In this document: positions 40,756 to 49,835 of the stretch, piece by piece
Layout of the letters: every line of letters starts with the position of its first letter
Numbering within the stretch: the stretch's first letter is position 1
DNA from: Streptomyces zhaozhouensis
Lineage (GTDB): Bacteria > Actinomycetota > Actinomycetes > Streptomycetales > Streptomycetaceae
Reading direction: 5' to 3'
DNA: 64,000 nt
Assembly: GCF_900230195.1 (NCBI RefSeq)
Contig: NZ_OCNE01000019.1
Coordinates: 62,001 to 126,000 of the forward strand
Notes under the pieces: model-generated
Seen by the model: the letters and a program-made list of their open reading frames with translations, nothing else
Database searches by the model: none
What the model was told of the DNA's origin: nothing
Translations under genes and position numbers: made by a program

Positions 40756-41181
40756 TCAGATCTCCAGCAGCACGGTGAACGGGCCGTCGTTGGTCAGCCC
40801 GACCCGCATCCGGGCGCCGAACCTCCCGGTGGCGACGGTCGCGCCGAGCGCGCGCAGCGCGTCGGCGACGGCGTCGACCAGCGGTTCCGCCACCTCGCCC
40901 GGGGCGGCCTTGGCCCAGGTGGGGCGGCGGCCCTTGCGGGCGTCACCGTAGAGGGTGAACTGCGAGACCAGCAGCAGCGGGGCGCCGGCCTCGGAGCAGG
41001 AGCGTTCGCCCTCCAGGACGCGCAGCGACCACAGCTTGCGGGCCAGCCGGACGGCGGTCTCCGGGGTGTCCTCGTGGGTCACCCCGACCAGCACGCACAG
41101 TCCCTCGCCCTCGATCTCGCCGACCGTCTCGCCGTCCACCGTCACCGAGGCGCCGTCCACGCGCTGTACCACCGCTCGCAT
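40756..41181 (-). CDS. dtd: D-aminoacyl-tRNA deacylase
   Basis: A 141-residue DTD that removes D-amino acids and glycine from mischarged tRNAs. Seen: MRAVVQRVDGASVTVDG start, active-site SQFTLYGD at 73-80, and the second cross-dimer motif NDGPFTVLL near the end (in many bacteria N-S-G-P-V-T). ATG 41181 is fixed by the conserved first residues. Confidence 0.93.
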   Translation of the reverse strand: MRAVVQRVDGASVTVDGETVGEIEGEGLCVLVGVTHEDTPETAVRLARKLWSLRVLEGERSCSEAGAPLLLVSQFTLYGDARKGRRPTWAKAAPGEVAEPLVDAVADALRALGATVATGRFGARMRVGLTNDGPFTVLLEI

Positions 41182-41365
41182 GGGGCCATCATGCAACACC
41201 GCGCCGAGCGAGCGTTTTCGGTGGTGGCGGAACGTTCCGGCATCGAACGGACAGCGCCGGATGGGTGCCAACACGCTGCACGCGGTGGGTACACAGTGAC
41301 ACGATGCGTGCAGGGGGTACGTACCGCACCACGGCACCGAAATGGGGACGAGGGGACAATTGCGC

Positions 41366-41944
41366 ATGATCACACCGGGACCTGGCTCGCAGCCCGTCAC
41401 CGTACCGAGCGCGAGGGCGCCACACCGGGAGCCGGGCGAGGGGCTGGTGCTCCCGGGAGAGGTGACCGCCGGGGGGCTCGCGGAGCTGAGCCTCGCGCAG
41501 CTCCGCGCGCTGCGGAGCGCGGCCCGGCGCGAGGAGGCCGATCTCAGCTTCGTGCGGCGGCTGTTGCAGGGGCGGATCGACATCCTCCAGGCCGAGGCGA
41601 GACGCCGGGGCGGGCAGGACGCGGGGCTGCTGGACCAGCTCCCGCTCATCCTGGCCGACGGGCCGTCGCGGCACCGTTCCTCCGCCCGGCACGTCACGCT
41701 GGCCACCCCGGCGAGCGAGCGTTACCGGCGGCTGGCGGAGGAGGTGCTGTCCGAGGTGGCGCTGTCGGACCTGAGCGCGTTGGACGACGCGGAGCTGACG
41801 ACGGCGCTGGCCAGGCTGGCGCAGTACGAGGAGCGGGTCTCCCGGCGCCGGCAGGAGCTGCACCGGACGGCGGACGGCTGCGGGGCCGAGGTGGCCCGCA
41901 GGTACCGTGAGGGCGAGGCGCAGGTCGACGACCTGCTGTGTTGA
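41366..41944 (+). CDS. rsiG: Anti-sigma factor RsiG
   Basis: A 192-residue helical protein. It carries the c-di-GMP motif E(X3)S(X2)R(X3)Q(X3)D in EADLSFVRRLLQGRID and a near second copy, with His for Gln, in EERVSRRRQELHRTAD, on two antiparallel helices. In Streptomyces RsiG binds the sporulation sigma factor WhiG only when c-di-GMP is bound. Start ATG 41366, with GAGGGGACA upstream. The N-terminal 40 residues are disordered. It lies directly upstream of the asparaginase gene. Confidence 0.87.
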   Translation: MITPGPGSQPVTVPSARAPHREPGEGLVLPGEVTAGGLAELSLAQLRALRSAARREEADLSFVRRLLQGRIDILQAEARRRGGQDAGLLDQLPLILADGPSRHRSSARHVTLATPASERYRRLAEEVLSEVALSDLSALDDAELTTALARLAQYEERVSRRRQELHRTADGCGAEVARRYREGEAQVDDLLC

Positions 41945-41986
41945 ACGCCTCACCGCTGAGTGAACCCGCGTGAGAGGACCCGTCCG

Positions 41987-42937
41987 ATGACCGTCGCCCC
42001 CGGCACCTTCCACGCTCCCCCGGGTCCCGGCTCGCCGGTGTTGGCCGAGGTCGTCAGGTCGGGTGTGGTGGAGAGCCGCCACCGCGGCGCGCTGGTGGTG
42101 CTGGACGCCGAGGGCCGGGTGGAGTGGGCGCTGGGCGAGGTCGCCGAGCCGTTCTTCCCGCGTTCGAGCAACAAGCCGATGCAGGCAGCCGCGGTGCTGC
42201 GGGCCGGGCTGCCGTGGGAGGGCGAGCGGCTGGCGCTGGCGGCGGCGAGCCATGTCGGGGCGGAGATCCACCGGCGGCTGGCCGCGCGGATCCTGGCCGA
42301 CCACGGGCTCGACGAGGGGGCGCTGGCCTGCCCCGAGGCGACGCCCGACTTCGGCGCCGCGCCGGGGCCGCGTGGCCGGCTGGCGATGAACTGCTCGGGC
42401 AAGCACGCGTCCTGGCTGGCGGCGAGCGTGGTCAACGGCTGGCCGGTCGAGGGCTATCTGGACCCGGAGCACCCGATGCAGCGGTTGGCGCGCGAGACGA
42501 TCGTGGCGTACTCGGGCGAGCCGGAGACGGCGGTCGGGGTGGACGGCTGCGGGGCGCCGCTGTCGGCGCTGTCGCTGACCGGGTTGGCGGGGGCGTTCCG
42601 CGCGGCGGTCTCGGCGCCGGCGGACGATCCGCTGCGGCGGGTGGCGGACGCGATGCGGGCGCACCCGGAGTACGTGGGCGGCGAGGGGCGGCTGGACACG
42701 GTGCTGATGCGGGCCGTTCCCGGGGCGCTGGCCAAGGGCGGCGCCGAGGGGGTGCAGGCGGTGGCGCTGCCGGACGGGCGGGCGTTCGCCTTCAAGGTCG
42801 AGGACGGTTCGGCGCGGGCGGGGGCGGCGCTGGTCGCCCGGGTGCTGGCGGTGCTGGGGGTCGACGCGTCGGGGCTGCCGGGGACGCCGGTGCTGGGTGG
42901 CGGGGAGCCGGTGGGTGAGGTGCGGGCCGCGTTCTGA
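41987..42937 (+). CDS. Asparaginase (AnsA/thermolabile, Rhizobium-type family)
   Basis: A 316-residue protein of the asparaginase II family (Pfam PF06089), unrelated to the E. coli enzyme. Seen: SSNKPMQ near 60, AMNCSGKHASWLA, a conserved Cys in DGCGAPLSAL, and GEGRLDT. It converts asparagine to aspartate and ammonia. The ATG at 41987 has GAGAGGACC upstream; an earlier in-frame start at 41960 is less supported. Transcribed in the same direction as rsiG, 42 bp downstream. Confidence 0.85.
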   Translation: MTVAPGTFHAPPGPGSPVLAEVVRSGVVESRHRGALVVLDAEGRVEWALGEVAEPFFPRSSNKPMQAAAVLRAGLPWEGERLALAAASHVGAEIHRRLAARILADHGLDEGALACPEATPDFGAAPGPRGRLAMNCSGKHASWLAASVVNGWPVEGYLDPEHPMQRLARETIVAYSGEPETAVGVDGCGAPLSALSLTGLAGAFRAAVSAPADDPLRRVADAMRAHPEYVGGEGRLDTVLMRAVPGALAKGGAEGVQAVALPDGRAFAFKVEDGSARAGAALVARVLAVLGVDASGLPGTPVLGGGEPVGEVRAAF

Positions 42938-43006
42938 GGCGAGCCGGTCGTCTTCGGCCTTCCGTGGTGTCTGTTGCCCGCGGTCGATCCGGCCGAGATT
43001 AAACCG

Positions 43007-43037
43007 TTGGCCGCGACGTGAAAGCGCTGCTTAGGGT
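43007..43037 (+). promoter_or_regulatory. Leaderless promoter of the Eis-like gene
   Basis: TTGGCC (43007-43012) and TAGGGT (43032-43037) with a 19-bp spacer. The -10 ends 7 nt before ATG 43045. Confidence 0.5.
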
Positions 43038-43044
43038 CGGCCAC

Positions 43045-44295
43045 ATGGCCGAGCTTGAGTTGCGCGACGTCGCCGGGGACCGGGACGCCTCCGGCGCGTG
43101 GGTACGCGCTGTCTTCACGGGCTTCCTGGACCGGGGAGCCGACGTGTCCCAGGAGGAGATCGACGTCCGGATCGGCAACCAGCCGATGGGCCGGGCGCGG
43201 GGCTTCTTCGACAAGGACCGCTGTGTGGCGACGTTCAACAGCTTCGACCAGCGGTTGACCACGGTCGGCGGCGCCGAGTTGGCGGCCAACGCGGTCTCCG
43301 CCGTGACGGTGACCGGCACACATCGGCGCCGGGGCCTGCTGTCCCGGCTGATGGAGCGCGACCTGCGGGACGCGCGGGAGCGCGGCGACGCGGTGGCATC
43401 GCTGATCGCGGCCGAGTACCGGATCTACGGGCGCTGGGGCTTCGGCCCGGCGACCTCGTTCGTCAACTGGCGGGTGCTGACCCGCCGCGCCGCGCTCGAT
43501 CCGCGCTGGTCGCCGGCGGACGTGGACGGCGAGCTGACGATGGTGGAGGACGCGGAGGCGCGGGAGGCGCTGCCCGAGCTGCACCGCCGCTTCCGCGCGC
43601 GGACGCCGGGCGCGGTGGACCGCGGTGACTTCCACTGGGACCGGATCACCGGCGTGGTCGAGACCTCCCCGCCCAGGACCGCCGGGCTGAACGCGGTGTA
43701 CCGGGACGCGTCGGGCGTGGTCAGGGGCCTGGTGTGCTTCACCGTCGAGAAGAAGTGGGAGCAGGGGCTGGCCGACGGGATCGCGCGCGTGCAGTTCCTC
43801 TACGCGGAGGACGACGTGGCGGAACGGGCGCTGTACCGGCTGCTGTTGTCGTTGGACTGGGTGAGCGTGGTGGACACGGGGGCGGCGCGGCCGGACTCGA
43901 CGCTGCCGATGATGCTGGGGGACCGCAGGGCCGCGACGGTGGCGGAGGTCGCGGACTTCCTGTGGCTGCGGCCGTTGGACGTGCCGGCGATGCTGACCGC
44001 GCGGAGCTATCCGGTCGAGGGGGAGTTGGTGCTGGAGGTCGAGGACGCGATGGGCCTGGCCGGGGGGCGTTTCCTGCTGACGGCCGGCGAGGGCGGCGCG
44101 ACCTGCGCCCCGACCACCAGGAGCGCGGACATCGGCCTGGACGTCGCGACGTTGAGCCGGCTGTATCTGGGGGAGGAGTCGGCGGCGCTGCTGGCGGCCG
44201 GCGGGCTGCTGTCGGAGGAGAAGAACGGGGCGACGACCCGTGCGGACCTGCTCTTCCACACGGGCCGTCGCCCCTGGTGCCCTGACATCTTCTGA
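43045..44295 (+). CDS. Eis-like GNAT N-acetyltransferase
   Basis: A 416-residue protein with the tripartite Eis layout: GNAT domain with acetyl-CoA loop VTGTHRRRGLLSRLM at about 93-107, a second GNAT-like middle domain, and an SCP2-like C-terminal domain. It ends in Phe (CPDIF), as in Eis, where the C-terminal carboxylate takes part in catalysis. Eis proteins acetylate aminoglycosides and other amines; the natural substrate here is unknown. Confidence 0.85.
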   Translation: MAELELRDVAGDRDASGAWVRAVFTGFLDRGADVSQEEIDVRIGNQPMGRARGFFDKDRCVATFNSFDQRLTTVGGAELAANAVSAVTVTGTHRRRGLLSRLMERDLRDARERGDAVASLIAAEYRIYGRWGFGPATSFVNWRVLTRRAALDPRWSPADVDGELTMVEDAEAREALPELHRRFRARTPGAVDRGDFHWDRITGVVETSPPRTAGLNAVYRDASGVVRGLVCFTVEKKWEQGLADGIARVQFLYAEDDVAERALYRLLLSLDWVSVVDTGAARPDSTLPMMLGDRRAATVAEVADFLWLRPLDVPAMLTARSYPVEGELVLEVEDAMGLAGGRFLLTAGEGGATCAPTTRSADIGLDVATLSRLYLGEESAALLAAGGLLSEEKNGATTRADLLFHTGRRPWCPDIF

Positions 44296-44398
44296 TCCCG
44301 CCCCGGGTCCGGCCCCTGCGTAGCCGGGCCCCGGGATCATCCGGACGTCGCACGCCGCGTCGTTCGCCGAACCCCCCGCACCGGTCGGTCGGTTCCCC

Positions 44399-44584
44399 CT
44401 ACAGGGAGCCGACCGCCAGCGTGACCAGCACAGTGGTTCCCACACACGCACAGGTGAAGTTCCGCTTCCGCAGACCCGTGCGCAGTATCAACAGTCCGAT
44501 CAGTCCCGGCAGTCCGTACTGGACCTCCACCGCCTGCTCCGTCGCGATGCCGAAGGCAGCCACGATGATGGTGGAAACGAGCAT
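44399..44584 (-). CDS. 61-residue two-helix membrane protein
   Basis: ATG 44584 is preceded by GGAGG. The product has two hydrophobic segments (about 2-17 and 26-34), a basic loop (RTGLRKRNF) and a third hydrophobic end (about 44-60) with the pair CAC. A small membrane protein next to devA is consistent with the devA-devB neighbourhood of other Streptomyces as recalled. Function unknown. Confidence 0.7.
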   Translation of the reverse strand: MLVSTIIVAAFGIATEQAVEVQYGLPGLIGLLILRTGLRKRNFTCACVGTTVLVTLAVGSL

Positions 44585-44603
44585 GACCCCTCCTACATCA
44601 CGT

Positions 44604-44659
44604 CAACTTCTAGTGAACTCTCGGGAACTCCGAGAAGTTGGCCAAGTTGTTCGCCAACT
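44604..44659. promoter_or_regulatory. AGTTG-rich operator region upstream of devA
   Basis: CAACTTCT (44604-44611) pairs with AGAAGTTG (44633-44640), and AGTTG (44645-44649) with CAACT (44655-44659). Further AGTTGG copies follow at about 44680. The stretch is AT-richer than its surroundings. It is a candidate DevA autoregulatory site in the divergent promoter. Confidence 0.55.
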
Positions 44660-44734
44660 ATATGAATGTTTTCCCCAGTTGGCTCGGTCTTGGAAACGTC
44701 CTCATATCAACCTTCCGCATCTGGCCGAAAGTTG

Positions 44735-44740
44735 TATGGT
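44735..44740 (+). promoter_or_regulatory. -10 box of leaderless devA
   Basis: TATGGT ends 6 nt before GTG 44747. The ATG inside this box opens only a four-codon frame. Confidence 0.45.
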
Positions 44741-44746
44741 GACGGC

Positions 44747-45613
44747 GTGAGTCAGGAGATCGTCCCGGAGAGCGAGCTAACCGATCCGTTCGGCGATCCG
44801 CTCTCTCCCGACCACATCGCCGGTGTGCTGCGCGACCGCATACGGTCCGGAGAGCTGCCACCGCGCGCCAAGCTGCCCACGCAACGGGCCCTCGTGGAGG
44901 AGTTCCGGGTCAACCGGACCACCGTCAGACAGGCCCTGGCCGCGCTGGAGCGGGAGGGGTACATCGCCGCGCGGGGCCGGGGCGCGCCCGCCGTGGTGGC
45001 GCTGCCGGGGCAGGACAGCCCCCGGCCGGCCGGCGTCGAGGTGGCGGACCGGATCGCGGTGGCGTTCCAGTCCAAGGACATCTCGATCGACGCGTTCTGC
45101 CTCACCACAGAGACGCTCAACTCCGCGCTCGCCGGGCCCATGATCGCCATCTCGGCGGGCGAGTTGACGCCCCGCTCGATCACGGTGCGGGTGCTGCTGC
45201 CGAGCCCCGACGCGCCGCACGCCTACCCGAGACTGGTCTCCGACCCGGCCGACCAGCGCCCCCGCGCCCGGCTGCGCCAACTGACGCGGACCTTCTCCAC
45301 CTCGCTGCGCCACCAGCTGACCTCCCTCGCCGAGATGCGGCTGGTGCCGCAGGTGACGGTCGAGATCAGGGAGGTGCCGATCACCCCCGTGCAGAAGGTC
45401 TACCTCCTCAACGGCACCGAGGTGCTGACCGCCTACTACCAGGTGGTCTCCCGGGTGGTCGAGTACGAGCAGCAGCAGATGGAGATCTACGACGTGCTCG
45501 GGCTCAACTCGAAGGTCTTCCGTTCCGCCGAGGACACGGCGTTTGTTGAAGAGTCACACCAGTGGTTCACGTCCCTCTGGTCAACGCTGGCACAACCGCT
45601 CACACTCGGTTAG
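44747..45613 (+). CDS. devA: GntR-family developmental regulator DevA
   Basis: A 288-residue GntR protein. Seen: winged HTH with LRDRIRSGELPPRAKLPTQR through RVNRTTVRQALAALEREGYIAARGRG at about 25-75, then a large non-UTRA effector domain ending in a helical tail. In S. coelicolor DevA is needed for normal aerial growth and its gene is followed by devE. Here the HAD gene begins 0 bp after the stop, matching that layout. A paralogous devB is not in the window. Confidence 0.78.
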   Translation: MSQEIVPESELTDPFGDPLSPDHIAGVLRDRIRSGELPPRAKLPTQRALVEEFRVNRTTVRQALAALEREGYIAARGRGAPAVVALPGQDSPRPAGVEVADRIAVAFQSKDISIDAFCLTTETLNSALAGPMIAISAGELTPRSITVRVLLPSPDAPHAYPRLVSDPADQRPRARLRQLTRTFSTSLRHQLTSLAEMRLVPQVTVEIREVPITPVQKVYLLNGTEVLTAYYQVVSRVVEYEQQQMEIYDVLGLNSKVFRSAEDTAFVEESHQWFTSLWSTLAQPLTLG

Positions 45614-46321
45614 ATGAGGGGACTCGTAAGTAACGCACACTGTGTTCTCTTCGACTTCGACGGTCCCGTCTGCCGGCTCTTCGCGGTGCGCTCCGCCGAG
45701 TCGGTGGCCGTCAGACTCCGTTCGCTCACCGACGAGTTGGCGGCCTCCGCGCTGCTGACCGACGAGCTGCGGACGTCCCGGGACCCCCACCGGGTGCTGC
45801 GGGGCATAGCCGGCAACGGGCCCTCGGCGGCCGTGCTGAGCAGGCTGGAGGCGGCGCTCACCCAGGAGGAGGTCAGCGCCGCCGCCTCCGCCCGCCCCAC
45901 GCCCTACGCCGCCACGCTGATCGCGGCGCTCGCCTCGCGGGGCCGTCAGGTCGCCATCGCCACCAACAACTCGCCCCTGGCCGCCGGGCGTTACCTGGAG
46001 CGGCTGCGGCTCACCGGCTATGTCGGCGGCCGGGTCTACGGACGCACCGGGGACCTGGCGCTGCTGAAGCCGCACCCGGACTCGGTGCTGCGCGCGTTGG
46101 CCGGCACCGGGGCCGAACCGGCGCGTTCGCTGATGATCGGCGACAGCCTCGCGGACCACGCGGCGGCCACGGCCGCCGGCGTGCCGTTTCTCGGGTACGC
46201 GCTCGACGACGCCGGGGAGGACGCGTTTCGCGCGGCCGGCGCGCGGCACGTGGTGCGCTCCCTCCAGTGGGTACTGGCCGCCCTCGGTCAGGGCCCCGGG
46301 CGTGCAGATGCACCCTTTTGA
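45614..46321 (+). CDS. devE: HAD-family phosphatase DevE
   Basis: A 235-residue HAD hydrolase. Seen: motif I LFDFDGPVCRLF at 11-22 (second Asp nucleophile partner), motif II IATNNS, motif III Lys in LLKPHPD and motif IV MIGDSLADHAAA. It starts immediately after devA without a gap, so the two are cotranscribed and coupled. DevE has been described as a putative phosphatase of the devA operon. Substrate unknown. Confidence 0.78.
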   Translation: MRGLVSNAHCVLFDFDGPVCRLFAVRSAESVAVRLRSLTDELAASALLTDELRTSRDPHRVLRGIAGNGPSAAVLSRLEAALTQEEVSAAASARPTPYAATLIAALASRGRQVAIATNNSPLAAGRYLERLRLTGYVGGRVYGRTGDLALLKPHPDSVLRALAGTGAEPARSLMIGDSLADHAAATAAGVPFLGYALDDAGEDAFRAAGARHVVRSLQWVLAALGQGPGRADAPF

Positions 46322-46395
46322 GCCATCAACAGTGGACTCCTCCCGGCGTACGGTATCGCTACCCGTAACGATCCCACTGCCGGAAAGCCACCATC

Positions 46396-47592
46396 ATGAG
46401 CCAACCGTTGTCCGGGCATCTGCTCCGCGGGCACCACCGCGACTGGCAGGTGCTCCCCGCCGAGGGCCGCGACCACATATCCGGACGGATCAAGGCCGGG
46501 CGCAGCCGCCCCGGCGTCACCAGGTTCGACCCGCGCTGCTTCCTCGACGAGGAGGACGTCCTGATCGAACTCGCCTTACTGGGCGTGGAGCGCATCGCGC
46601 CCGTGTACCGCCTGGGGCCCGACGGCACCAGGGTGCACGGATTCATCGAGGGCGTCCCGCTCTCCGCGCTCCGCCCTCCCGGATCGCCGCTCACCGGCGG
46701 CGAACTCGACCAACTGACCGCCCTCTTCGGCGAACTGGCCCGGATACCCCCGGTCGCCATGGCCCTCGTCCACCGCTGCCCCGTCCCCGGCCGGCCGCGC
46801 ACCAGCCGCGACTTCCTGCGCGGGCTCGTGGCGTTCACCCGGCGGCGGGTCTACGCACGTCACGGGCGGCCGCTGGCCGGCCTGTTTCAGACCCTCGGCG
46901 TCGATCCCGACGTACTCAGCGTGACCAGCCCCCTGACCCGGGAGGCGGCGCGAATGACCAACCGACCGTTCTGCCTGCTCCACGGCGACCTGCACAGGGA
47001 CAATCTGATCGTCGCCGAACAGGACGGTCAACTCTGGACCATCGACTGGGAGTTGGCGATGGTCGGCGACCCCCTGTACGACCTGGCGACCCACCTCCAC
47101 CTCATGGACTACCCGGAGCGGCAGCAGCAGGCGATGACGCTGCGTTGGGCCGGCGCCGTGGAGGAACGACTCCCGGGCGCCGCCGAGGGCCTCCCCCGCG
47201 ACCTGCCGCGCTATCTCGCCTACAAACGGGTGCAGTCGGTCTTCACCGACGTGATCCGGCAGGCCGTCGCCGTCCGCGAGGCGCCCGCCGGGCAGCTCGC
47301 CGAGCGGCTGGCGACGGCCGGCACGATGGTCTCGCGGGCGCTGCACAGGGCGGAACGACCCCTGGGGCTGGGCAGAGTGCCCAGCCCCGGGGTCGTCGAG
47401 GGCGTCTACGCCGCGTTCAGCGCGGGTACCCCGATGCCGCCCGCTCCCCCTCGGGCGAAGCCGGAGCCGGCGAAGGCGCGTCGTGCCGCTCCAGCTCCAC
47501 CCTCGGCAGCAGCCGGGCGAGCGGCGCCGGCAGCCACCAGGCGTGCCGCCCGAGCAACTGCATCGCCGCGGGAACGATCAGGCAGCGGATGA
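46396..47592 (+). CDS. Aminoglycoside phosphotransferase-family kinase with a TTA codon
   Basis: A 398-residue APH/ChoK-like kinase. Seen: catalytic loop LLHGDLHRDNLIV at about 195-207 and metal Asp in TIDWELAMVGDPLYDLA. The N-lobe is compact. Codon 61 (46576-46578) is TTA, the rare leucine codon read by bldA tRNA, so translation may be developmentally delayed. The C-terminal 58 residues are Ala/Arg/Pro-rich low-complexity and overlap the convergent MMPL gene by 176 bp; a shorter functional protein is likely. Substrate unknown. Confidence 0.78.
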   Translation: MSQPLSGHLLRGHHRDWQVLPAEGRDHISGRIKAGRSRPGVTRFDPRCFLDEEDVLIELALLGVERIAPVYRLGPDGTRVHGFIEGVPLSALRPPGSPLTGGELDQLTALFGELARIPPVAMALVHRCPVPGRPRTSRDFLRGLVAFTRRRVYARHGRPLAGLFQTLGVDPDVLSVTSPLTREAARMTNRPFCLLHGDLHRDNLIVAEQDGQLWTIDWELAMVGDPLYDLATHLHLMDYPERQQQAMTLRWAGAVEERLPGAAEGLPRDLPRYLAYKRVQSVFTDVIRQAVAVREAPAGQLAERLATAGTMVSRALHRAERPLGLGRVPSPGVVEGVYAAFSAGTPMPPAPPRAKPEPAKARRAAPAPPSAAAGRAAPAATRRAARATASPRERSGSG

Positions 47593-49666
47593 CCACGGCG
47601 TCCACCAGGATCGCCACCGCCATCCCGAAGCCCATCTGCTGGAGCATCCGGTCGGGGCTGAGAATGAACGCGCCGAAGACGGCCACCATGATCGCCCCGG
47701 CCGCGCTGATCACCGCTCCCGTGTGGGCCAACCCCTCGCGGACGGCGAGCCGGTGGTCCCCGTGGCGTTCCCACTCCTCGTGCATCCGCGCGACCAGGAA
47801 GATCTCGTAGTCCATGGAGAGCCCGAAGACGATCGCGAAGATCATCACCGGCAGGAACGCCTCGATCGGCCCCGGCTCGACGCCGAACCACCCCTCCTGG
47901 AAGACCAGGGTCATCGCGCCCAGCGCGGCGCCGATGCTCAGCAGGTTCAGCAGCGCCGCCTTCAGCGGGATCCACACCGAACGGAAGACCGCCATCAGCA
48001 GCAGCACCGAGACACCGACGACGATCGCCACGAAGAGCGGCATCCGCTCGGCGACCTTCTCCGAGTAGTCCTGGGTGGCGGCGGTCGCGCCGCCCACCAG
48101 GTACTCCGCCCCGGTCTCGCCCTCGATACCGGGCAGCACGTCCTCGCGCAGCTCGTGGACGAGGTCGGAGGTCGCCTCGTCCTGCGGCGACGTCTCCGGG
48201 AAGAGCACCAGGGTCGCGACCGCGCCGTCCCCCGTCGGCGCCGGCGGGGTCACCCCCGCCACGCCCTCGACGTCGGCCAGCCGCTCGGCGGCCACGCCGG
48301 CCGCCGCCTCGGCGCCCTGCTCACCGCCGTCGGTGATCACGATCAGCGGGCCGTTGAAGCCGGGACCGAAGCCGTCCGACAGCAGGTCGTACGCCTCCCG
48401 GCTGGTCGAACCCACCGGGTCGTTGCCCGCGTCGGCCATGCCCATCCTGAGGTTGAGCGCCGGCGCGGCCAGCGCGCCCAGCGCGACCACCGCCACCGCC
48501 AGCGCCGCCAGCGGCCGCCGCTGCACCGCGGCGCCCAGCCGCCGCCAGGCGGCGCCGGGCGCGGGCCGGCCGCGCGCGGCGCGCTTCGCGGCGCGCGCCG
48601 TGAAGTGCCGTGCGAAGCGCTTCCCGAACAACCCCAGCAGCGCCGGCAGCAGCGTCAACGACGCCAGCATGGTGGCCAGCACCGTCAACGCGACGGAGAA
48701 CGCGATGCCCTGGAGCGAGCCGAGCCCCAGCGCCACCAGCCCCAGCAGCGCCACGATCACCGTGCAGCCGGCGAAGAACACCGTGCGCCCCGCCGCGTCC
48801 AGCGCGGAGACCGTCGCCCGTTCCGGCGAGGACCCGGCGACCAGCTCGGCGCGGTACCGCGTGAAGATCAACAGGGCGTAGTCGATGCCCACGCCGAGGC
48901 CGACGAGCATCATCACGTAGACGGTGTAGTCGGCGATCGTGAACAGGTGGGAGGCCAGCACGATCGCGCCCAGCGTCGAACCGACCGCGAACAGCGCGGT
49001 GATCACCGGCAGCCCGGCCGCGAGGACCGAACCGAACATGAAGACGAGGATCACCAGCGCGGCCAGGATGCCGACGCCCTCGGCGGCGCCGCCCTCCCCC
49101 TCGGCCAGCTTGCGGGTGGCGTCCCCGCCGACCTCGACCCGCAGCCCGTCGCCGGCCGCGCCCCGCGCGGTCTCCACGATCTCCTCGACGTCCTCGGCCG
49201 CGATCTGCTCCGACGCCTCGGCCAGGCCGACCGTCGCGTAGCCGACGGTGCCGTCCCCGGCGACCGCGCCCGGCTGCTCGTAGACGCTGGCGACGCCGGT
49301 GACCTGCGGCAGCGCGCCGACCTCGGCCAGCATCGGCTCGACCCGGTCCCTGACCTCGGCCCGCTCGATCCCGTCCGCGTCGTGGAGCACGATCTCGACG
49401 GTGTCCCCGCCCTGGTCGGAGCCGTGCGCCTCCAGCAGCTCCACCGCCCGCTGCGAGTCGGTGCCCGGCAGCGAGTAGTCCTCGCGGTAGTCGTCTCCCA
49501 CCGCCGAGGCCAGCACCCAGACCCCGACCAGCACCAGCAGCCACAGCCCGACGGCGGCGGCCCGGTGGCGGAACGAGAACGCGGCGACGCGGGCGAAGAC
49601 GCTGCCCCGGCCTGCCGGGGCTTCGGGGCGGGGCGGTCGCGTTCCGCCCTGCGGTGTGGACGTCAT
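47417..49666 (-). CDS. MMPL-family membrane transporter
   Basis: A 749-residue RND-type transporter with two repeated halves. Each half has a helix, a large outer loop and a five-helix bundle. Family signatures GLGVGIDYALLIFTRYR (first half, about 268) and GLSMDYEIFLVARMHEEW (second half, about 615) are present. MMPL proteins export lipids or small molecules. The 3' end overlaps the convergent kinase gene. The ATG at 49666 fits the N-terminal 30-residue cytoplasmic extension. Confidence 0.88.
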   Translation of the reverse strand: MTSTPQGGTRPPRPEAPAGRGSVFARVAAFSFRHRAAAVGLWLLVLVGVWVLASAVGDDYREDYSLPGTDSQRAVELLEAHGSDQGGDTVEIVLHDADGIERAEVRDRVEPMLAEVGALPQVTGVASVYEQPGAVAGDGTVGYATVGLAEASEQIAAEDVEEIVETARGAAGDGLRVEVGGDATRKLAEGEGGAAEGVGILAALVILVFMFGSVLAAGLPVITALFAVGSTLGAIVLASHLFTIADYTVYVMMLVGLGVGIDYALLIFTRYRAELVAGSSPERATVSALDAAGRTVFFAGCTVIVALLGLVALGLGSLQGIAFSVALTVLATMLASLTLLPALLGLFGKRFARHFTARAAKRAARGRPAPGAAWRRLGAAVQRRPLAALAVAVVALGALAAPALNLRMGMADAGNDPVGSTSREAYDLLSDGFGPGFNGPLIVITDGGEQGAEAAAGVAAERLADVEGVAGVTPPAPTGDGAVATLVLFPETSPQDEATSDLVHELREDVLPGIEGETGAEYLVGGATAATQDYSEKVAERMPLFVAIVVGVSVLLLMAVFRSVWIPLKAALLNLLSIGAALGAMTLVFQEGWFGVEPGPIEAFLPVMIFAIVFGLSMDYEIFLVARMHEEWERHGDHRLAVREGLAHTGAVISAAGAIMVAVFGAFILSPDRMLQQMGFGMAVAILVDAVVIRCLIVPAAMQLLGRHAWWLPAPLARLLPRVELERHDAPSPAPASPEGERAASGYPR

Positions 49667-49783
49667 GGCCTGGGACCTTCTCTCCTGCGGTCGTCGGCCC
49701 GACCACGCGTCGAGCCCTGGAAACGGGTGCTGGTGGTGCCGGTGGGAGTGGTGGTGGCGGTTCCGCCGGTGCGGGACGTGCGC

Positions 49784-49835
49784 GGGGCGCGGCGGACGCG
49801 CGGGGCGCGGCGGACGCGCGGGGCGCGGATCAGTG
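49784..49835. repeat. 18-bp tandem repeat upstream of the MMPL gene
   Basis: About three copies of GCGGGGCGCGGCGGACGC in tandem, ending just inside the next gene's 3' end. It lies in the MMPL promoter region. Confidence 0.75.
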
